Shown here: one piece after another, positions 1 to 14,300 of the stretch
Layout: every line of letters starts with the position of its first letter
How positions within the stretch are numbered: position 1 is the first letter of the stretch
Assembly: GCA_036925085.1 (NCBI GenBank)
Contig: JAUPFP010000010.1
Location: forward strand, 2,845,688 to 2,909,687
DNA length: 64,000 nucleotides
DNA from: Brachycybe producta
Lineage: Eukaryota > Arthropoda > Diplopoda > Playtdesmida > Andrognathidae
Direction of reading: 5' to 3'
Notes under the pieces: model-generated
Databases searched by the model: none
What the model saw: the letters and a program-made list of their open reading frames with translations, nothing else
Told to the model about the DNA's origin: nothing
Program-made: the position numbers and the translations under genes

Positions 1-638
1 TCCAGTGGGCACCCCTGAAAATATCGTACTATAAATTTTCAATTGAAATTAAATGTAGTTAGAAAGTCGGAGTTCACCCCGGCGACCACACTCAGATCAT
101 GGTGTTTTCCATAGAAAAATGACCAGTGACCATGACCGGATATAGTGTGTAGAGACCCTAAGTATTTCTATGATCAATACTTAATGTACATATGTATTTT
201 CAAGCAATTAAGAATTTTTACGTTTTTTTTTCGACCTGCGATTTCTCTATCAATTTACAAATTCACGAAATTACAAAAGAAAGAAAAAAAATTATGAACC
301 CGCGCGCGTGTGTAACAAAGCATTATTTTGCAGTAAGCAGATGAAAAACGACGGTGTCAGAGAATACATGCTGGATTTATAAATATGAGCGATTGTTAGG
401 AATCATTAAAGCCAATTAAAATTTAAGCCACCATAAAACGTATTATTATAGAAAGGCTCTATAGCAGCCCTTTTATCAGGAGGACCTACTAGTAAGTCCT
501 ATATAGGCAAACATATTCTGTTAATATAGCTAGCTAAGTCAGCTGTATTTGGTTCCCCTGTTTGTGACTCTTCTAAGATATGAGCCTAGACACTTAAGTG
601 CCCTTATCATGTTTCTTAAAAATTAAGGGTATTTTATA

Positions 639-971
639 TCTCGTTTCCACTACAATAATTAACTGTAGTTAAAAAGTTAACCGCAGTTAATTTTCTAGTT
701 TAAAACAAATGTGCATGGTTAAATTTCCGAACAATGGAGTTAACTAAATTGCAGTGACACAATGTGGTTAACCACATTATTCAATGGTTAAATACACTGA
801 ATACTGAATGAGGAGTGAAAATTTTGCAAAATGCACAACTATTTAACAAGTGACACAACTAGTTAAGTTTTTTTTTTAAATGGAAACACAAAATTACCAC
901 TTCTAGCTTGTTTGCAGTTAATCATAACCTTGGTTATCTAACTGCAGTTCATTTTTATAGTGGAAACGAGC
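639..971. mobile_element. MITE with TA target duplication
   Basis: Inverted ends read TCTCGTTTCCACTA at the left and its near-complement TAGTGGAAACGAGC at the right, flanked by TA on both sides, as in Tc1/mariner-type elements. The interior is rich in the palindromic motif AACTGCAGTTAA. No coding capacity. Confidence 0.65.
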
Positions 972-1198
972 TACTGGGGTCAACGAGTTCTTTGTTCCAG
1001 CTTTGTTCCTTCTTAAAATTTTTAAGAAGAAATTGAAAATTGCAATAGAGTGTTGAAATGTAAAGGGAAGATACTGAAATTATTTCTTGTTGATATCGTC
1101 ATATCTTTTAAAATAAACTTCTTTATATTTGAAATTTTCAAAACGCAACAACAGTCAATTTTGAAATATATCTACAATGAAAAAAAAAACACTTATAC

Positions 1199-1428
1199 TT
1201 GCCTCACCTTAAGATGAAGTATCTGACGTCAGATCAGTTGACCAAAATTTAGGCTTGTGTCATTTTATCAGATAAAAATGGGTAATTACAAAATAATGTA
1301 AACACCCTTTTGTTTAAATTGGTGAAAACGTTTACTGTCAGTCTTCGTTTTTATCAGACCAAACGGCACAGTCCTAAACTCTCTGTCAACTTCTATGACG
1401 TCACAAGCTTCATCTTATGGTGCGGCAA
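1199..1428. mobile_element. 230-bp MITE
   Basis: The roughly 33-bp inverted ends begin TTGCC(T/G)CACC(T/A)TAAGATGAAG and reach an inner TGACGTCA. Flanking duplication is unclear (TATAC at left, CTATA at right). Confidence 0.6.
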
Positions 1429-2239
1429 CTATATCTTGTTCCTTAATAGTCTGTAATATAAGAAGAAAAGCTGGCCCAAAGAAGTTCTTTAAAGGTCTTT
1501 TCTGTGGCTTTAAAGCAAAGTTTTGCATTGCGTTTTGTAGCTTTTTTAAGTTACTGTATATCACGAGCATATAGCTGGGGACCTGCAGCCCCTGCGACCG
1601 CGATTGGGGGAGGCGGCGCAGGAGGTTTGGAGGAAGTATTTCATTGATGCAAAAAGGGCACAATGTTTTAAGCAGCAGGGGCGGCGGGGGCGCAACCAAA
1701 TCTAGCTATGCCACTGCTGCTTATTTGAGTTTAAATAGTGCTGTCAAATTGGCCAGCTCTGGATATGATATAGATCTGCTTTGCTCTGTGCTGTGACGTC
1801 ATCACAGTGAAAGCAGCACTAAAATAGCTAACAACCATTTGAACAGGAGTTGATATTAATGAAGAAAATACTGAACTGTACAAATACGGCGGATGCCATT
1901 GTACCGACCCTTATAAATGATTTTTTTATAATGTTATATACAAAATTAACATACTATTGAGGTGCTTTTGGGGTGCCACCATGTTTGAGAGTAGGTTCAG
2001 CCCTCTTTGCTCTTGCCTTTCAAAAAAAGAGCAAAAAGTGTGATTCCAAAATATCTCAGAGTAACTGCTCTTTGCCAAATGGACACATATCCATAGCCTG
2101 TGGCACAACCATGAGAGGTTGGGGGGGGGGGGGGGGCTAAAACCCTTCCCAGGACTTAAAAAATCATCCCTTGGCCCTTCATACCCCTCCTCCTAAGATA
2201 TCAAATACTTATTTAACATTTAATTAGCGCCACTGTCCA

Positions 2240-3540
2240 GTGCTGCTCTCATCCATAAGGACTTGTTTTCTGCGCTTTTATTATCAGAACCAGGCCATTC
2301 AGACAGCACTAATGTCCTTTTAAAAAGCATGCTGCTGCTACTGCTTTCTTTCTATAGCTTCTATTTTGTTTGATATTTGAAGCAGATCATAGTGTTAAAA
2401 ATAAAATTAACCAATTAAGAGTGACCCAAGAAAAGTGAAAAGAGGGGTCAGCTGGATAACATTGCGCCGGCTAGAGGCTAGATTTTGACGCACATATGCA
2501 GTAATAACTTCTTTGCTTGAAATTGTAAAGCAAAATCATGCAGCAACTTTAAAGCCACAGAAATCGAATATGCATTTTAATCTTGAGCAGACCATTGACC
2601 ACCTGTGAAGCCCCGTCTGCATGTTAACTCAAAATGAATAAAAAAAACGAATTTAAAAAAAAACATATTATAATGGCTGTCTGGTAAAATAATGATGTCT
2701 CTTGCAATTTGAGCTCGTGTATTACAGTATTAGTTACTCAACTGATTACCCTGTTGTGTCAAGGTATCCATTTTACACGTGATCTTCATGACATTGTCAT
2801 GGTCAATTGTATGGGCCTGCAAAGCCAAAAAACTAATACATTTGTGGTCTCAAGTTTCAGCTTTCCTAAAATAGAAATTGAGAAACACTGCAATTTCCAA
2901 ACATCCATTAAAGAGTATTTGAAATTTTTCTTGGGGTAATCTTGTACATTTAAGACTATTCTTGAAGAAAATATAAGCGCATGTTCGCTTTCTGTAGCTT
3001 TAAAACCGAAGCTTTGTAGATTTTCAAATTACTGCATATTTGGATTTTAATGCATCTTTAAAAAGCAAACTGCTGCTGCTGCTTGCCTCCTATAGCTTCC
3101 ATTACATCGGCCGCATACTGCTCTAACGCGAACAAATGTTCCCTTAGAAATGTTTACAAAAAATGTTTTCTTTTTCTGTGGTGCGTTTTCAGTTAGTGGT
3201 GAAGCGTTTTCTTTTGTTTTGTTTCTAACAGCTGTGGGAGAACACGTGTTTACCACAAAAAGTTCGTGTTCTCTCGTGTTCATGTCGGTCTGTCAGAGCG
3301 GAGCAGAACATAGCGTTAAAAACTTAAAATCAAACTAACCAATCAGATTCCAAAAAAAAAAAAAAAAAGATAAGGCAGGTCAACTGGTTAAAACTCGGAT
3401 CAGGTTAAACTGTCACTGGTTAGATTTCGAATACAAATATGCAGGAATTGACTTTGTTAAAATGCTAAAGCAAAAGCAAGCAGCTTTAAAAGCCAAAGAA
3501 AGCAAATATATGCATTGTAATTATAATCAAGAGTTTCAGA
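2240..3540. repeat. Two related copies of a repeat (2240-2600 and 3040-3540)
   Basis: Both segments share, in order, GCTGCTGCT(G/A)CT..., CTATAGCTTC, AGCAGA(T/A)CATAG(T/C)GTTAAAAA, AACCAAT(T/C)A, a GTCA(G/A)CTGG stretch, a TAGATTT segment and AAAGCCA(C/A)AGAAA. An inverted piece (GCTTTCTGTAGCTTTAAAA) at 2990-3005 suggests terminal inverted repeats of a MITE family. The second copy contains an extra segment at about 3130-3300. Confidence 0.5.
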
Positions 3541-3572
3541 TGCGTTTACTGTTTTAAAGCCACCTTATTAAT

Positions 3573-4098
3573 GGTGGTATATAGACATTTGCCCTAAAGA
3601 CACTTGCCCTATAGACACTTGCCCTAAAGCCATTTGCAATGAAACCATTTGCCCTAAAGGGACATTTGCCTTAAAATTATTTGCTCTAAAAGGACGTTTG
3701 CCCTAAAACCATTTACCCCAAAAGGACGTTTGCCCTAAAACCATTTGCCCCAAAGAGACATTTTTTCTAAAACCATTTGCCCTAAAGGACATTTGCCCGA
3801 AAGCCACTTTTTGTTCTCTCTTTTCATATGGTTTTGTGTCTTTTGGTGCAGTATGTTAAATTGGTTCTGCGTGCTGCAGGGGCACTAAAAAAGCCAAGTG
3901 ATGTAAATTTAACTACTCATTAGGGCAAATACCCTCTTAGGGCAAGTGGTTTCAGGGTAAATGTTCTTTTAGGGAAAATGGTTTTAGGGCAAATGGTTTT
4001 AATGCAAGTGTTCCTTTAGGGCAAATGATTTTAGGGCAAATGTCCTGTTAGGGCAAGTGTCCGTAGGGCACGTGTCTTTAAGGCAAATGCTCCACACC
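3573..4098. mobile_element. Foldback element with subrepeat arms
   Basis: The left arm (3582-3805) is an array of variants of TTGCCCTAAA and CCATTTGCCC. The right arm (3918-4090) holds the complementary array (TTTAGGGCAA, GGGCAAATGG). The spacer of about 110 bp contains no ORF. Arms made of tandem subrepeats in opposite orientation are the foldback (FB/Galileo) architecture. Confidence 0.6.
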
Positions 4099-5260
4099 CC
4101 TTAATGGTATTTTAATTCTTCAACATTTATTTAAAATTTTTTTTTGAGACTATTTTAAAAAATAATCACTAATTATATATGAATGAATGTGTGGTCTTAT
4201 ATACAGTCAATGCACCCTAACTGCACCTTGCACCGTAAATCTGTCATGTAAACGACAACCACATTTTTTTTTGTGAGCTTCTTTCTCTCTCACATGACAA
4301 CAACTTTGACATTTTGGTTTTGCTGTGGTTGTCGTAAAAATTAAAAGTTACTGAACCAAATTCAGATTGGCTCAAAATCCCAATTATTGAATAATACAAT
4401 CTCATATATTTCAAAATTAAAACTATCAAAACTGTCGTGGAAATATTTGATAACCTAAATTTGTCAAAATTAATGTCATCTTTCTCTCTCTCTCTCTCGT
4501 TCTCATTTTTCCTCTCTCTTTCACTCTCACTCACTCTAGGAAGACCAAATTAGATAGCTCACCATCATCAATCAGCTGATGGAATTATATAATTTGATAT
4601 AATTAAATGATACGTATAATCCCTAATTTATTATGCTGAAATTTTGCAGATTTAATTCGTAATGAAAAAATTCCTACAGCGCACAATAAATAGAACTATT
4701 AACCAAAAGCTCATATTTTTCCTTTTCTAAATAAATAACTAAAAAAAAATTCTAAACAATACTAGGAACTATCAATATAAAAAAGCCTAAAAGAAAATGT
4801 ATAGGCATTAAGTGTATTCTGCAAAAAAAATATCAATAAAGATTTGTGGTGTTAAAAAAATGTAACAGCCGAAATTTCGTTTTTCTACAAAACCACATCA
4901 TCGTAACAATTCTTATTAATAATTGTATTATTAGTTGTTTAAATCAATAATTATTCCTTTAATCCTAGGAATATGATTATTCACACTACAACAAACTACT
5001 TCTCGAGCTAAAGTGTAGTTTTTTTTGTCGGTCAAATATGTCTTAATACTTAACCCTCTTGACACAAGTTGACGGCCAACTCGGGCATACCGAGAGACGA
5101 CGACGAACTGCTTTTTGTCTTTACTTTTTGCCAATAGTTAACAGGGTTGACGCCACGACGACTTTCTCTTTGTTTTGTTTGTATTTTTTGTTGAAAAAGT
5201 CTTAAATACCGCCATCCGTGTAGTTTTTACATTGTGTAGATTAGGAATCCGTAATTAACA

Positions 5261-5308
5261 TCATAATTTCGTGTCAAACATGGTCATGGCTTTTGCAATT
5301 TCTTCATC
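5261..5308 (-). CDS. KCNIP: KChIP exon 7 (last coding exon)
   Basis: The exon has 48 coding bases after acceptor tgtacag|[21 protein letters not shown] and a TGA stop. It is exactly 15 residues, as in vertebrate KChIPs, whose tail reads DDNIMRSLQLFQNVM. Phase 0 fits exon 6. It lies 10 kb beyond exon 6 and is far too short to stand out alone; the frame match, the acceptor and the D-E/D-x-I...F pattern support it. The acceptor tract is A-rich rather than pyrimidine-rich, which is the one weak point. Confidence 0.82.
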   Translation of the reverse strand, partial: DEEIAKAMTMFDTKL

Positions 5309-8300
5309 CTGTACATTTTTTTTTATATGAAAGAAAAAAGTTCAAAAAATTATTATATATAAATGAGAAACGGCTCAAATTATGAACAATAAAATACAAC
5401 ACATATTTTTTTTTTAAGACAAAGAAGAAGAAAACGAGAGAAAAACAAGTAAAAGACAAAATTACACTTGCAAGCATCTATGTAAAATACAAAGATGTTT
5501 CAAAGATCATTCGCTCAAAGTGCTCAGAATGCATTAAGAGATTAACATAATATAACATATATAATATTATAGGCACACACACAGTAAAACAAGTAAAAAC
5601 ATTAGAAAATAATATTGTAGAGACTTACATCATAATTATAAGCGTATTTATGTAATTTTTATCTGTTTAACAAAAAGTTTTTTTAAAGGTTAACTTGAAC
5701 TTTTAACCAAGTAAACAACACAAATTAGTAGCATATTTTATAGTTAGTTGCAAGGTCTCTACAATAATAAAAAAAGATTTTATTTTGAGGTAATTGTAAT
5801 TTACGTTTAGTAAAGTTAAATGTACAAGCTAATGGTGCTTATGGTGCAAGATAAATGTAAATATCGGATGGCGCTCATAAAACGTCCACAGTTTTTTTTA
5901 AAGACAACTATCAAAAAGAACTAATTTCAGGATTCAGTCCAGAAGAACATGCTGACAAAAGCCGATTTATCAAGACAGCTTGTGACGTTTTGATTAGGCA
6001 CATATACTGGCCAGCTAAGCGACCCACAAAAAATTAGCAATTTTTTTTTCAATATAGCAAGCACAAAAATGTAAACGCATTTGCAATTTAAATATATTGG
6101 TAAAGGAGAGGCTCTCAATGATCACCAGAATTCAGAAAGTCATGAGGGCGTCATTGTTTCTTTATGCTTATGAGACTTCTTAGGGTGCATTCAGACTACT
6201 CTTGTGCATATTCAGACTCGGGCTCTTGTCAACAGAGGGTTGAGAGTTCAGTTATTCGAGAGGCTTTGACTTGTGCGGATCCGATGAGCGACAACGAAGT
6301 TTTGATTACCAGTGCAAGTTTTATTATCATGCACTCATTGCTGGGAGAAAAGCGACGAGTACAGCGAGTCAACCAAACTGTGCTCGTTCCTGTCCAATGA
6401 CGAGCACTACTTTGATGTACCGACACCGAGCAGAGCCAGACGAGCCCTTGGCTTGCGTTACTCATGCTACTTAATTGTATTGCTACTCGCGAGTCCGTCC
6501 ACGTTACCCGAGCTTGTCGATGAGCCACCTCAATGAGCTCGATTTCGAGCACGAGTAGTGAGAACGCACCCTTAGAAAAGCTTCCGGGAGCGTCGCACTT
6601 TCATGAACATTCTGGTAGATTCACAATTTTGAGAGGCTGCAATTTTCGAAATACTTAGGCTATTCTGCTGCGCCTGCACCTAGAATGACCTGCACAGGCG
6701 GCATCTGAAACCCAGATAAGTACGTGCCTAATTTTGTAACTACAAACAAGCCTCAAGAAAGTAAACAATTTGGTTGAATATTTAGCAATATGTATCATAC
6801 TTGAACAAAAATATTCAAGTTACAAATTTCAGCTTTCAGAATTTATTTTTTAAATTGTAGACGTTTTATTTGTGCCAATCTGTATTAGGAGTTTATACAA
6901 CAACAAATTTAGGCCAAACATTTCTCAGTTTCTCTACGTGTGTAAATTGTACATATTTAATTTGAGTGAAAAGCCTAATTAGTCGTGTCCAAAGTAGACA
7001 TGCAAATGCAATTAGATTTAAATGGTCATGAGGCAAACACTCTGCAACATTATATGGCAAGTGCGTTGAAGCACTCAACAAAGAGAAAGAGAAAAAAAGT
7101 CTAAACTAAAAGTGAAATAATTCAATTAATTCAAATTTAGGTTAAAGTTTGAGTTAGAAAATTTAGTTTAGACAGATTAAATTAAGCAATAAGTAACCTA
7201 AACATACTAGAGCTGCTTTTTCAGAAAGAAAAAAATGTTTCCATTTCTAAAATGGACAAATTGTTTTCTTTTAAGGTTATGGCAGCATTTTGCTTAAGTG
7301 TTTGTTCAGTCATCTATTTATTATCTGCTCAAAGAATTTCCTTGTTCCAGCATTTTTGCAAAACAAGATGCAAAATGAAAGTATTTCATAAAAACAAGAC
7401 GAACTTTTTTTCATGTTATTATCTCAAGAAATACAAATTGACCTTAAAAACCTAATTGTAAAGCCCAAAATAGAAAATGAAGTTTTAAAATTTAGAAGCC
7501 TGAATAATTTCATTTAATGTCTCATTATGTTTTTAGTTCTAAACATTTTTTTTCTTATTGAAATTTTACTTTTACAAATTTCATAAAATCATATTTCATG
7601 TCAAGTTGCAAGACATGCCAAGAATGAAGTCGCTCATGCAGTAAATGATTCTAAAAAGGTTCCTTTTTTAATCCCTGAAGCTGCGATCACACTGGCTAAG
7701 TTTAAGGTCTTCCTGGACACACATGCCCCGACCAAGACAAGGCCGGAAAGACGGCCGCAAATCGGCCCTGCATGTCACGGCCTCGTAATATGCAAACCAC
7801 ATATGTCCAAGAGACGTCCGCGTTCCGGGCCTGCCTTGGTTCGGTTAATTAAGGAGGTTCCGTTTGTGAATAATTAATGAAGCACCTCCCCCCTTTCTCT
7901 AATCTGCGATCCGAAAACGGACCATCACTGGGAACAAGAATATGACAATATCTATCCGGGCCCGATGGCAGGACAAAGACACTGTCCTGTCACGGCACGC
8001 TATTGTGTGAACAGACGCATTGAAAGTAATGGTGAAATGCCTCCACCAAGTGACGGCCGAACTCCGGCCCTAACTCGGCCAGGACATTTAATAACTTTGA
8101 GTTTCATTTTTTGAAAAAAATAGTATAGTCTTTTTTTTTTTTCTTTGAGCTCTAGAAAGGCTTTTACGGCCAGAAATAATACAAATGTTGCTGTGAATCT
8201 TAAGCGACGATCACATTGGTAACATTTAAAGCAAGATTCACTGCAACGTGTTGTTCTTGAATTAATTACAATTGCCAATGCAAGACTTAAAAGTGGTTTC

Positions 8301-11300
8301 TTGCACCAGATAACCGCCTTACAGAAAACGCTGATCTTCGTTTTTTGCAAGAAACTATTCTTGCAAAAAATCTTGCGAGAAAAATAGCCAGTGTGATCGG
8401 CCGCTTTACACAACATTTTGAAAAAAAAAAATCCAAGTGAAGCATCTTCTGCAAATCGATCTGAAAGAAACCATTGCAAGTAAGGCAAAAAAAACTTATA
8501 CTTGCAATTTCATCATAATGCAAGAAATATAGAAGTGAATCCTGCTTTAAATATAGACCGCATGAGGTACCCATTACCCATGTTGACAAGATTTATGGCA
8601 AGATTTACACGTGAAACAGTCTGCAAGAGTTTATTGCACACTACTAATTCACAGAAATGTCTTAATGCAAAACATTTGTGTGAAAATGCAGGATAAACAG
8701 ACACATCAACATTTGTCAAATTTCATGCAAGTGAACGTGTAAAATATTGCTAGTCGAAATTACCTCTTAGGGTAAAAACATACCGCGGATGTCGCGGTGC
8801 GGGTGGATGACATCTCTAGGTAAAACAAAAGCGTTGTTTTAATTGGGATTTGCACCTAAACCGCGAGCTGCTCGGCATGTGCTGTCCCAATTAATGCAAT
8901 GCTTTTGTTTTTACCTAGAGATGTCATCCACCAGTGCCGCGACCTATACCTTCACCGCGAACTATACCTTCACCGCGACCTATACCTTCACCGCGACCTC
9001 CGTGATATGTTTCCTCTTCCATTACCCCTTTTACTTTCTATAACACTTTCAATTTCTACATGAAACTTAGAAAGAACAAGCTGAGAATAAGGAAGTTCCA
9101 GACAAATATGCGCTCAAACACTTTTTTAAGTGAAATTTTTTTCAAAATAGTTTAAAAATTAGTAGAATTCGTGCTTTGTGAGTGATAGAATGAATGTGCA
9201 AGAATTATAAGAGCAAAAGTACTAATAATGTACTACAATGTAGATATATATATATAATAAAATTATATAAAAAAAAGAATAAAATTGTAAAAAAAGGTGT
9301 TTTTTGATGGAAAATAAGGTTGGCAGGTGGTTGGGTGAGTGAGTGAGTGAGAGTGAATTAAGTGAACGGTTCTTGTAAGTTCCATAATTTTAGAATCATG
9401 AATAATATATATATACTAAACAAAGATGTGCAATCACTCCAAGATCTCTCCCCCTACGGTGCGTTTCAATAAAAATGACATCCTCATTGTCCACTTTCTC
9501 GTGTGACATGAATTAGAAACGAAGAATAACTTCTATAAACCAGGGGGAATAAGTAAATATCAATCACGTTGACTTGGTTATTAATAAAAGGATAAAAACT
9601 GAAGCAAAACCCCTCTTTTTTATTGTAAGTGATAAAATCTATTATGGTAACGTGCACTGCATGAATATCATTAGACTTGAGTATGTAAAAATGTCAGCGT
9701 ACACTTGTACAGCCCCAACATTTACAACTGAACAAGATATTGATTTTTAGTCTGAATTTTAAAACATTTCAAAACACTAATGCTACATGTTTACCTAACA
9801 TTGAATTCAAATGAAAACTAAAGAGACCAGACAATAAAGTTCAAAGAAAAGTAAAAAAATAATGTTTTTGTAGCTGATATCTAGGGCCCGGATTTTTATG
9901 CAATATTAAGGAAATGTTACTCAATCTGTGGCTCAAGAGCCAATTGTAAAGTAACAATTCCGTTTAGATCAATCAACAATATTATGTTTTTTTTTTCAAT
10001 CAAAAACACTGGTTAGAGGCTAGAACGTTCTAGTTAACAACTCAAACTAATCAGACATCTAGCCTCTAACTAGCCTTTTTTATTAGAAAACGCATAATTG
10101 CAGTTGCTCTTAATGATGATAATGATTGCTTCACAATTGAAACTGGGCCACAGATTGAGAAACATTTGCTTGATTTTGCATAAAAATCCGAGCCTTACCC
10201 GATATTAAATGATCCCAGTAAAATTCTTGATGGTCTATTCATACAAACATGCCGAAGTTTCTTTCGGAAGTTGTCTTCTGGAAGTCAGAAGCAAACTTAT
10301 AGGTAGGCACGGTAGTAGCAAATGAGGAAACAGTTTCCTCGAAATCGCTGTTTACAACAGCTGAACGTGACGCTAACTGTTGCTTGCAACATAATAGCAG
10401 CAGTTGAAATCAATCACTATCAGGGTAGCAAATATGGCTTTTGCCATTTGGCTTTGCGAGTTAAAACAACAAAATAAGCAGATTATTCTGTTGTTTTAAC
10501 TCGCTGTCTGGATTCGATCCTCACGTGCAAATCACAAAATATGCCCATCATTCGTGGAAATAATCTGCAAATCCTTCTTAGTCATATGTCAAAGATAAAA
10601 AAAACTAGTAAACTGTTTTTTTTTTAAGTAAGCTGCATCATTTTGTTTGCAGTTTAATAAGTAACATGCTGAATAATAAACAACTGCTGCATTCATTACT
10701 GCCTCATTAGCTACCACCAGCCTAAAATGGCAGTTGTTGCATCCAGTGCCACAACAGCACCACCATTAGGTTTCGTTTGTAAGTCAGCATTCTGCCTCTG
10801 CTTACGAAACCGAGGCATATCTCGTTGGATTGCACTATTTTCAAACACTCTTTGAATGTAATACAAATTCCCACAATGATTTGTATTGTTTCAATTTGTT
10901 CGTTGTTCCTTTAATTTGTAATGAAAAAAATAGTCAGCAATTGCAACAGCCAAGAAGCTTGCAGCTTTCTCTGACGTACTTTCAGTTGCCTAAAATTATG
11001 TCTGGGTGGCTTGCAGTATTTTTTTCACCATTCTTTCTATAACGTGCATTTACCAGTTCAGCCACATCTAGGCTTGCCACCTTTCCTCCTTTGTGGAAGA
11101 CGGTCCTCCATTCGGAAGAAATGTCCTCCAGCCAGGACCGTCGTCCACGAAGGCAAACATGTCCTCCACGAAGGCAAACATGTCCTCCACGAAGGCAAAC
11201 ATGTCCTCAGCAGAATCAATTTTATAATAACTTAAATACGTTCGTGGAGGACGGTTCTGGCCAGAGGACAGTTCTTCCAAATGGAGGACTATCCTCCATC

Positions 11301-14300
11301 GGTGACAAGCTTAGCCACATCCCAAAAGAAACAAATTCAGTCCTTAGAACTTTTATTGTCGACCCTCTTATGTTGTTTTCTGTATTTAAATAATAATATT
11401 TTTTCTAATATGACCATTTCAACATACATTACATGTAGTTTAATGAAAACTTATTTAACTTGAAGGCATAATAAATATGTATGAACTTTCAATACATATG
11501 CATTTTAACATTTAAATGTATTAATTCATGTTTTACAGAGAGGAGGGGTTCAAAGGAAGAGGAGGTAAAGGGGGTAAAGAAATACGAATTAGGAGGATTG
11601 TGAATTAGGAGGAATAAGAGAGAGAGAGAGCTGATAGGGTGTTGGGACGAGGGCATTTTTTGTCGATTACGTGACTTACACATTAGAGGGTATAAGATTC
11701 GGACAGTCTGTCATAAGTCGCTGAATAAAAGCAAGTTGTGAGTAGCGATTTCGTCCTGTGAGAAAATCAGGAGGCAAGAACAAATAGCCACAGGTCAATT
11801 AGTTCAGTGCAGAAATGCAATTATTATGTTGTGTTAATTTTGTGGTAAATAATAATAATAATAAAACACCTCAAATAAACAACAACAACAAAAAAAGATG
11901 TCTTCTAAAAAATAAAAAAAAGTATCTTTACAAACGTTGACAACAAATTGACGACAACAACACAACTAGCTGAAACAAGTTTACAGAAATAACATTATCA
12001 TCAGTAATGCAAAAAAAAAAAGAATTATGCTTTTTAATCTTAAAGTGGCTGGTGAGAGCCTAGAGTTAACCTACAATTCTAAATTCAGCTGTAGTTTACC
12101 TCTAGCCTCTCACGAGCCACTTTGAGAGTGAGCCTTAAGTTAGCCTTAATTATCAGTTATGATTAATCAGTTCGAACGAATTAAAAAAAAACATTAGTAT
12201 CATTGAGGCTTATTACACGGCACTACTTATCTCAATAAAGGTGTCGACATATATGTCCTCCTAACGCACAGGCAATTAGAAATCGGGACGAACAGAAGTT
12301 GTCTCCGCCCTTTTTATGACGACCGACAACTTCTAATTGGTTTGTTGTGTGGTTCGACGTTGAAAAGGGCGGAGCATGTGACGTCAGACTACTTAACCAA
12401 CCAATTAGAAGTTGCCGGTCGTCATAAAAAGGGCTGAGCCAACTTCTGTTTGTCCCGATTTCTAATTGCCTGTTCCTAACGCAGGCTCCACACCTAATAC
12501 ATATGAGATCTCAACATCAAAAAGTCAATTGAAAATAACGGGGTATCAGAATAAGTAGTGCCTGTGTAATAAGCCTCATTTAAACTTAATATTAGTAAAA
12601 TAAATTCTTTCGAATTGCAGCCTAGCTTAGCCTCTAAGCAGGAGACTGTACAGCTTTTTTCGCCTTAATTACTACTCCACAGTTTTAGCTTGGAGGCTAG
12701 CACGCAGCTCCTAATCGAAAGAATACCCAAAAGTAAATATTATCTATTTTTTTAGAATGTGTTATAGCCGTTCCAAGAATAAAACAAAAAGGTTTCCACC
12801 GAACCAGTAATTTATAACTCAAATAAGTTAATTAAAGAAAAGTTGTCTTTGTTAAGCAAAATGAAAACACGAAGACAGGTTTCCCCCCATTTAATCAAGT
12901 TAAAACAATGGCTGCACTCGGAAACAACAACAAAAAAGCTATTTATCAGTAAAGAAAACTGAAAAGTAGCATCGGGGGAATAACATGTTGACTAGCATCT
13001 GGAAAGAAAAACATGTTTTGGAACTGTATTTACTCCGCCTATTCTTCTGCAGAAAGCAATCATCTAATCCACCATACTTGCTTTCTTCAGACGCCATTAC
13101 ATTGAATATGGTGACCTTTAATAGAGAGGTTAACACACAGGCAGTTAGAAATCGGTCAGAACTTCAGTTGGCTCCGCCCTTGTTATGAAGACTGGCAACT
13201 TCTAATTGGCTGGTTACGTAGTCTAACTTTGAAAAGGGCGGAGCATGTGACGTCAGACTACATAACCAGCCAATTAGAAGTTGCCAGTCTTCATAACAAG
13301 GGCGGAGCCAACAGAAGTTCTGACCGATTTCTAACTGTCTGTGGTTAACACCGATTTTCATTTCTGAAATTCTTTACCTTTTCCTAGTTTCCAGATTGAG
13401 TCGCAACCCTGTTTTCTCTCTCATTTTTTGTACTTTTAGAAATTCTTTAATCTTTGCCCCTTTTTAAGCTTTTTAATACTTCTGGGCCCCATTGAGCCCT
13501 CCTGACCCATTTTTAAAAGATCATCCAAACCAAGTATTGGAGCCGCCCACGCCAACGCTGCGGCACCGCCAGCGGGACGCAACACTCAAGAGAAGCCGGG
13601 AGGCTTCCCTGCACGGATGGACAATCTCGCGGATGGCGGATGGACCCATGAAGGCATGTACGGGCGCTTGTGTGCCAGTGGACTTCGTCATTTCAATCGT
13701 GTATAATTCTTTATAAATCGTTCATCATCTTCATGTAAAACTTTGTAATCATCTTGTGGTTGAGGTGTTCTACAAATTAAAAGCGTTCTAGCAATCATTT
13801 AGTCGTCTCGTCTTATATATTTCTCTCGTCAAGAGGCTTCAGGCGTGTTCCGAACAAACGACCTTGCCAACCAACAAGAGATAACTAGGGTTTAAGCTAG
13901 CTCAACCAGGGTTCTTACAGTGTCTGTATAAACCCAGAATTAGCCTCCTGTTACACGGTATAGGTTGCCTTTCTCCTACTGGTGTGTGGATTTCACCATC
14001 TTTTATAAGCCTAGTCTTCTTCTTAAACTTTTTACTCAATATTTGAGCTTTTTACTTCATAATTGAAGTTCAATTTTGACTGTTATTTTCCCCCAGTGGC
14101 GCAACAACGAGGAGGATGGGGGAAAGTTAATCTCCGGGCGCCAACAAGCAGGGCGCAAAATTTTTTCAAAAAATTTTGAAAGTCGACTTTTTGCGACTAT
14201 TTTCCTAATTGCACATTTATTTAATTTAGTAGTTTTCATGTATTGTACAAATTACTCACACTAGTAAACCCGTCGTGCAATTTGCAAAATTTACAAAAAG

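Larger units (their letters stand above)
1..5260. other. 3' flank / 3' UTR of KChIP gene and repeats
   Basis: No second gene is recognised here. On the minus strand the KChIP 3' UTR must begin at 5260. A possible AATAAA polyadenylation signal (plus-strand TTTATT) lies at 4627-4632, but AT-rich sequence makes this weak. The rest holds the MITEs at 639-971 and 1199-1428, a repeat pair at 2240-2600 and 3040-3540, a foldback element at 3573-4098, a poly-G run near 2119-2136 and AT-rich sequence in which I see nothing else. Confidence 0.5.

Noticed and set aside
8000-8488. 162-codon minus-strand ORF
   Set aside because: It lies across GC-rich and MITE E sequence and has composition typical of chance frames.
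10430-10525. Second SINE or tRNA-like unit (GGATTCGATCC)
   Set aside because: Only a B-box-like word next to a palindrome; no A box at the proper distance.
11140-11202. CRISPR-like direct repeats
   Set aside because: Units are contiguous with no unique spacers, in eukaryotic DNA; this is a minisatellite.
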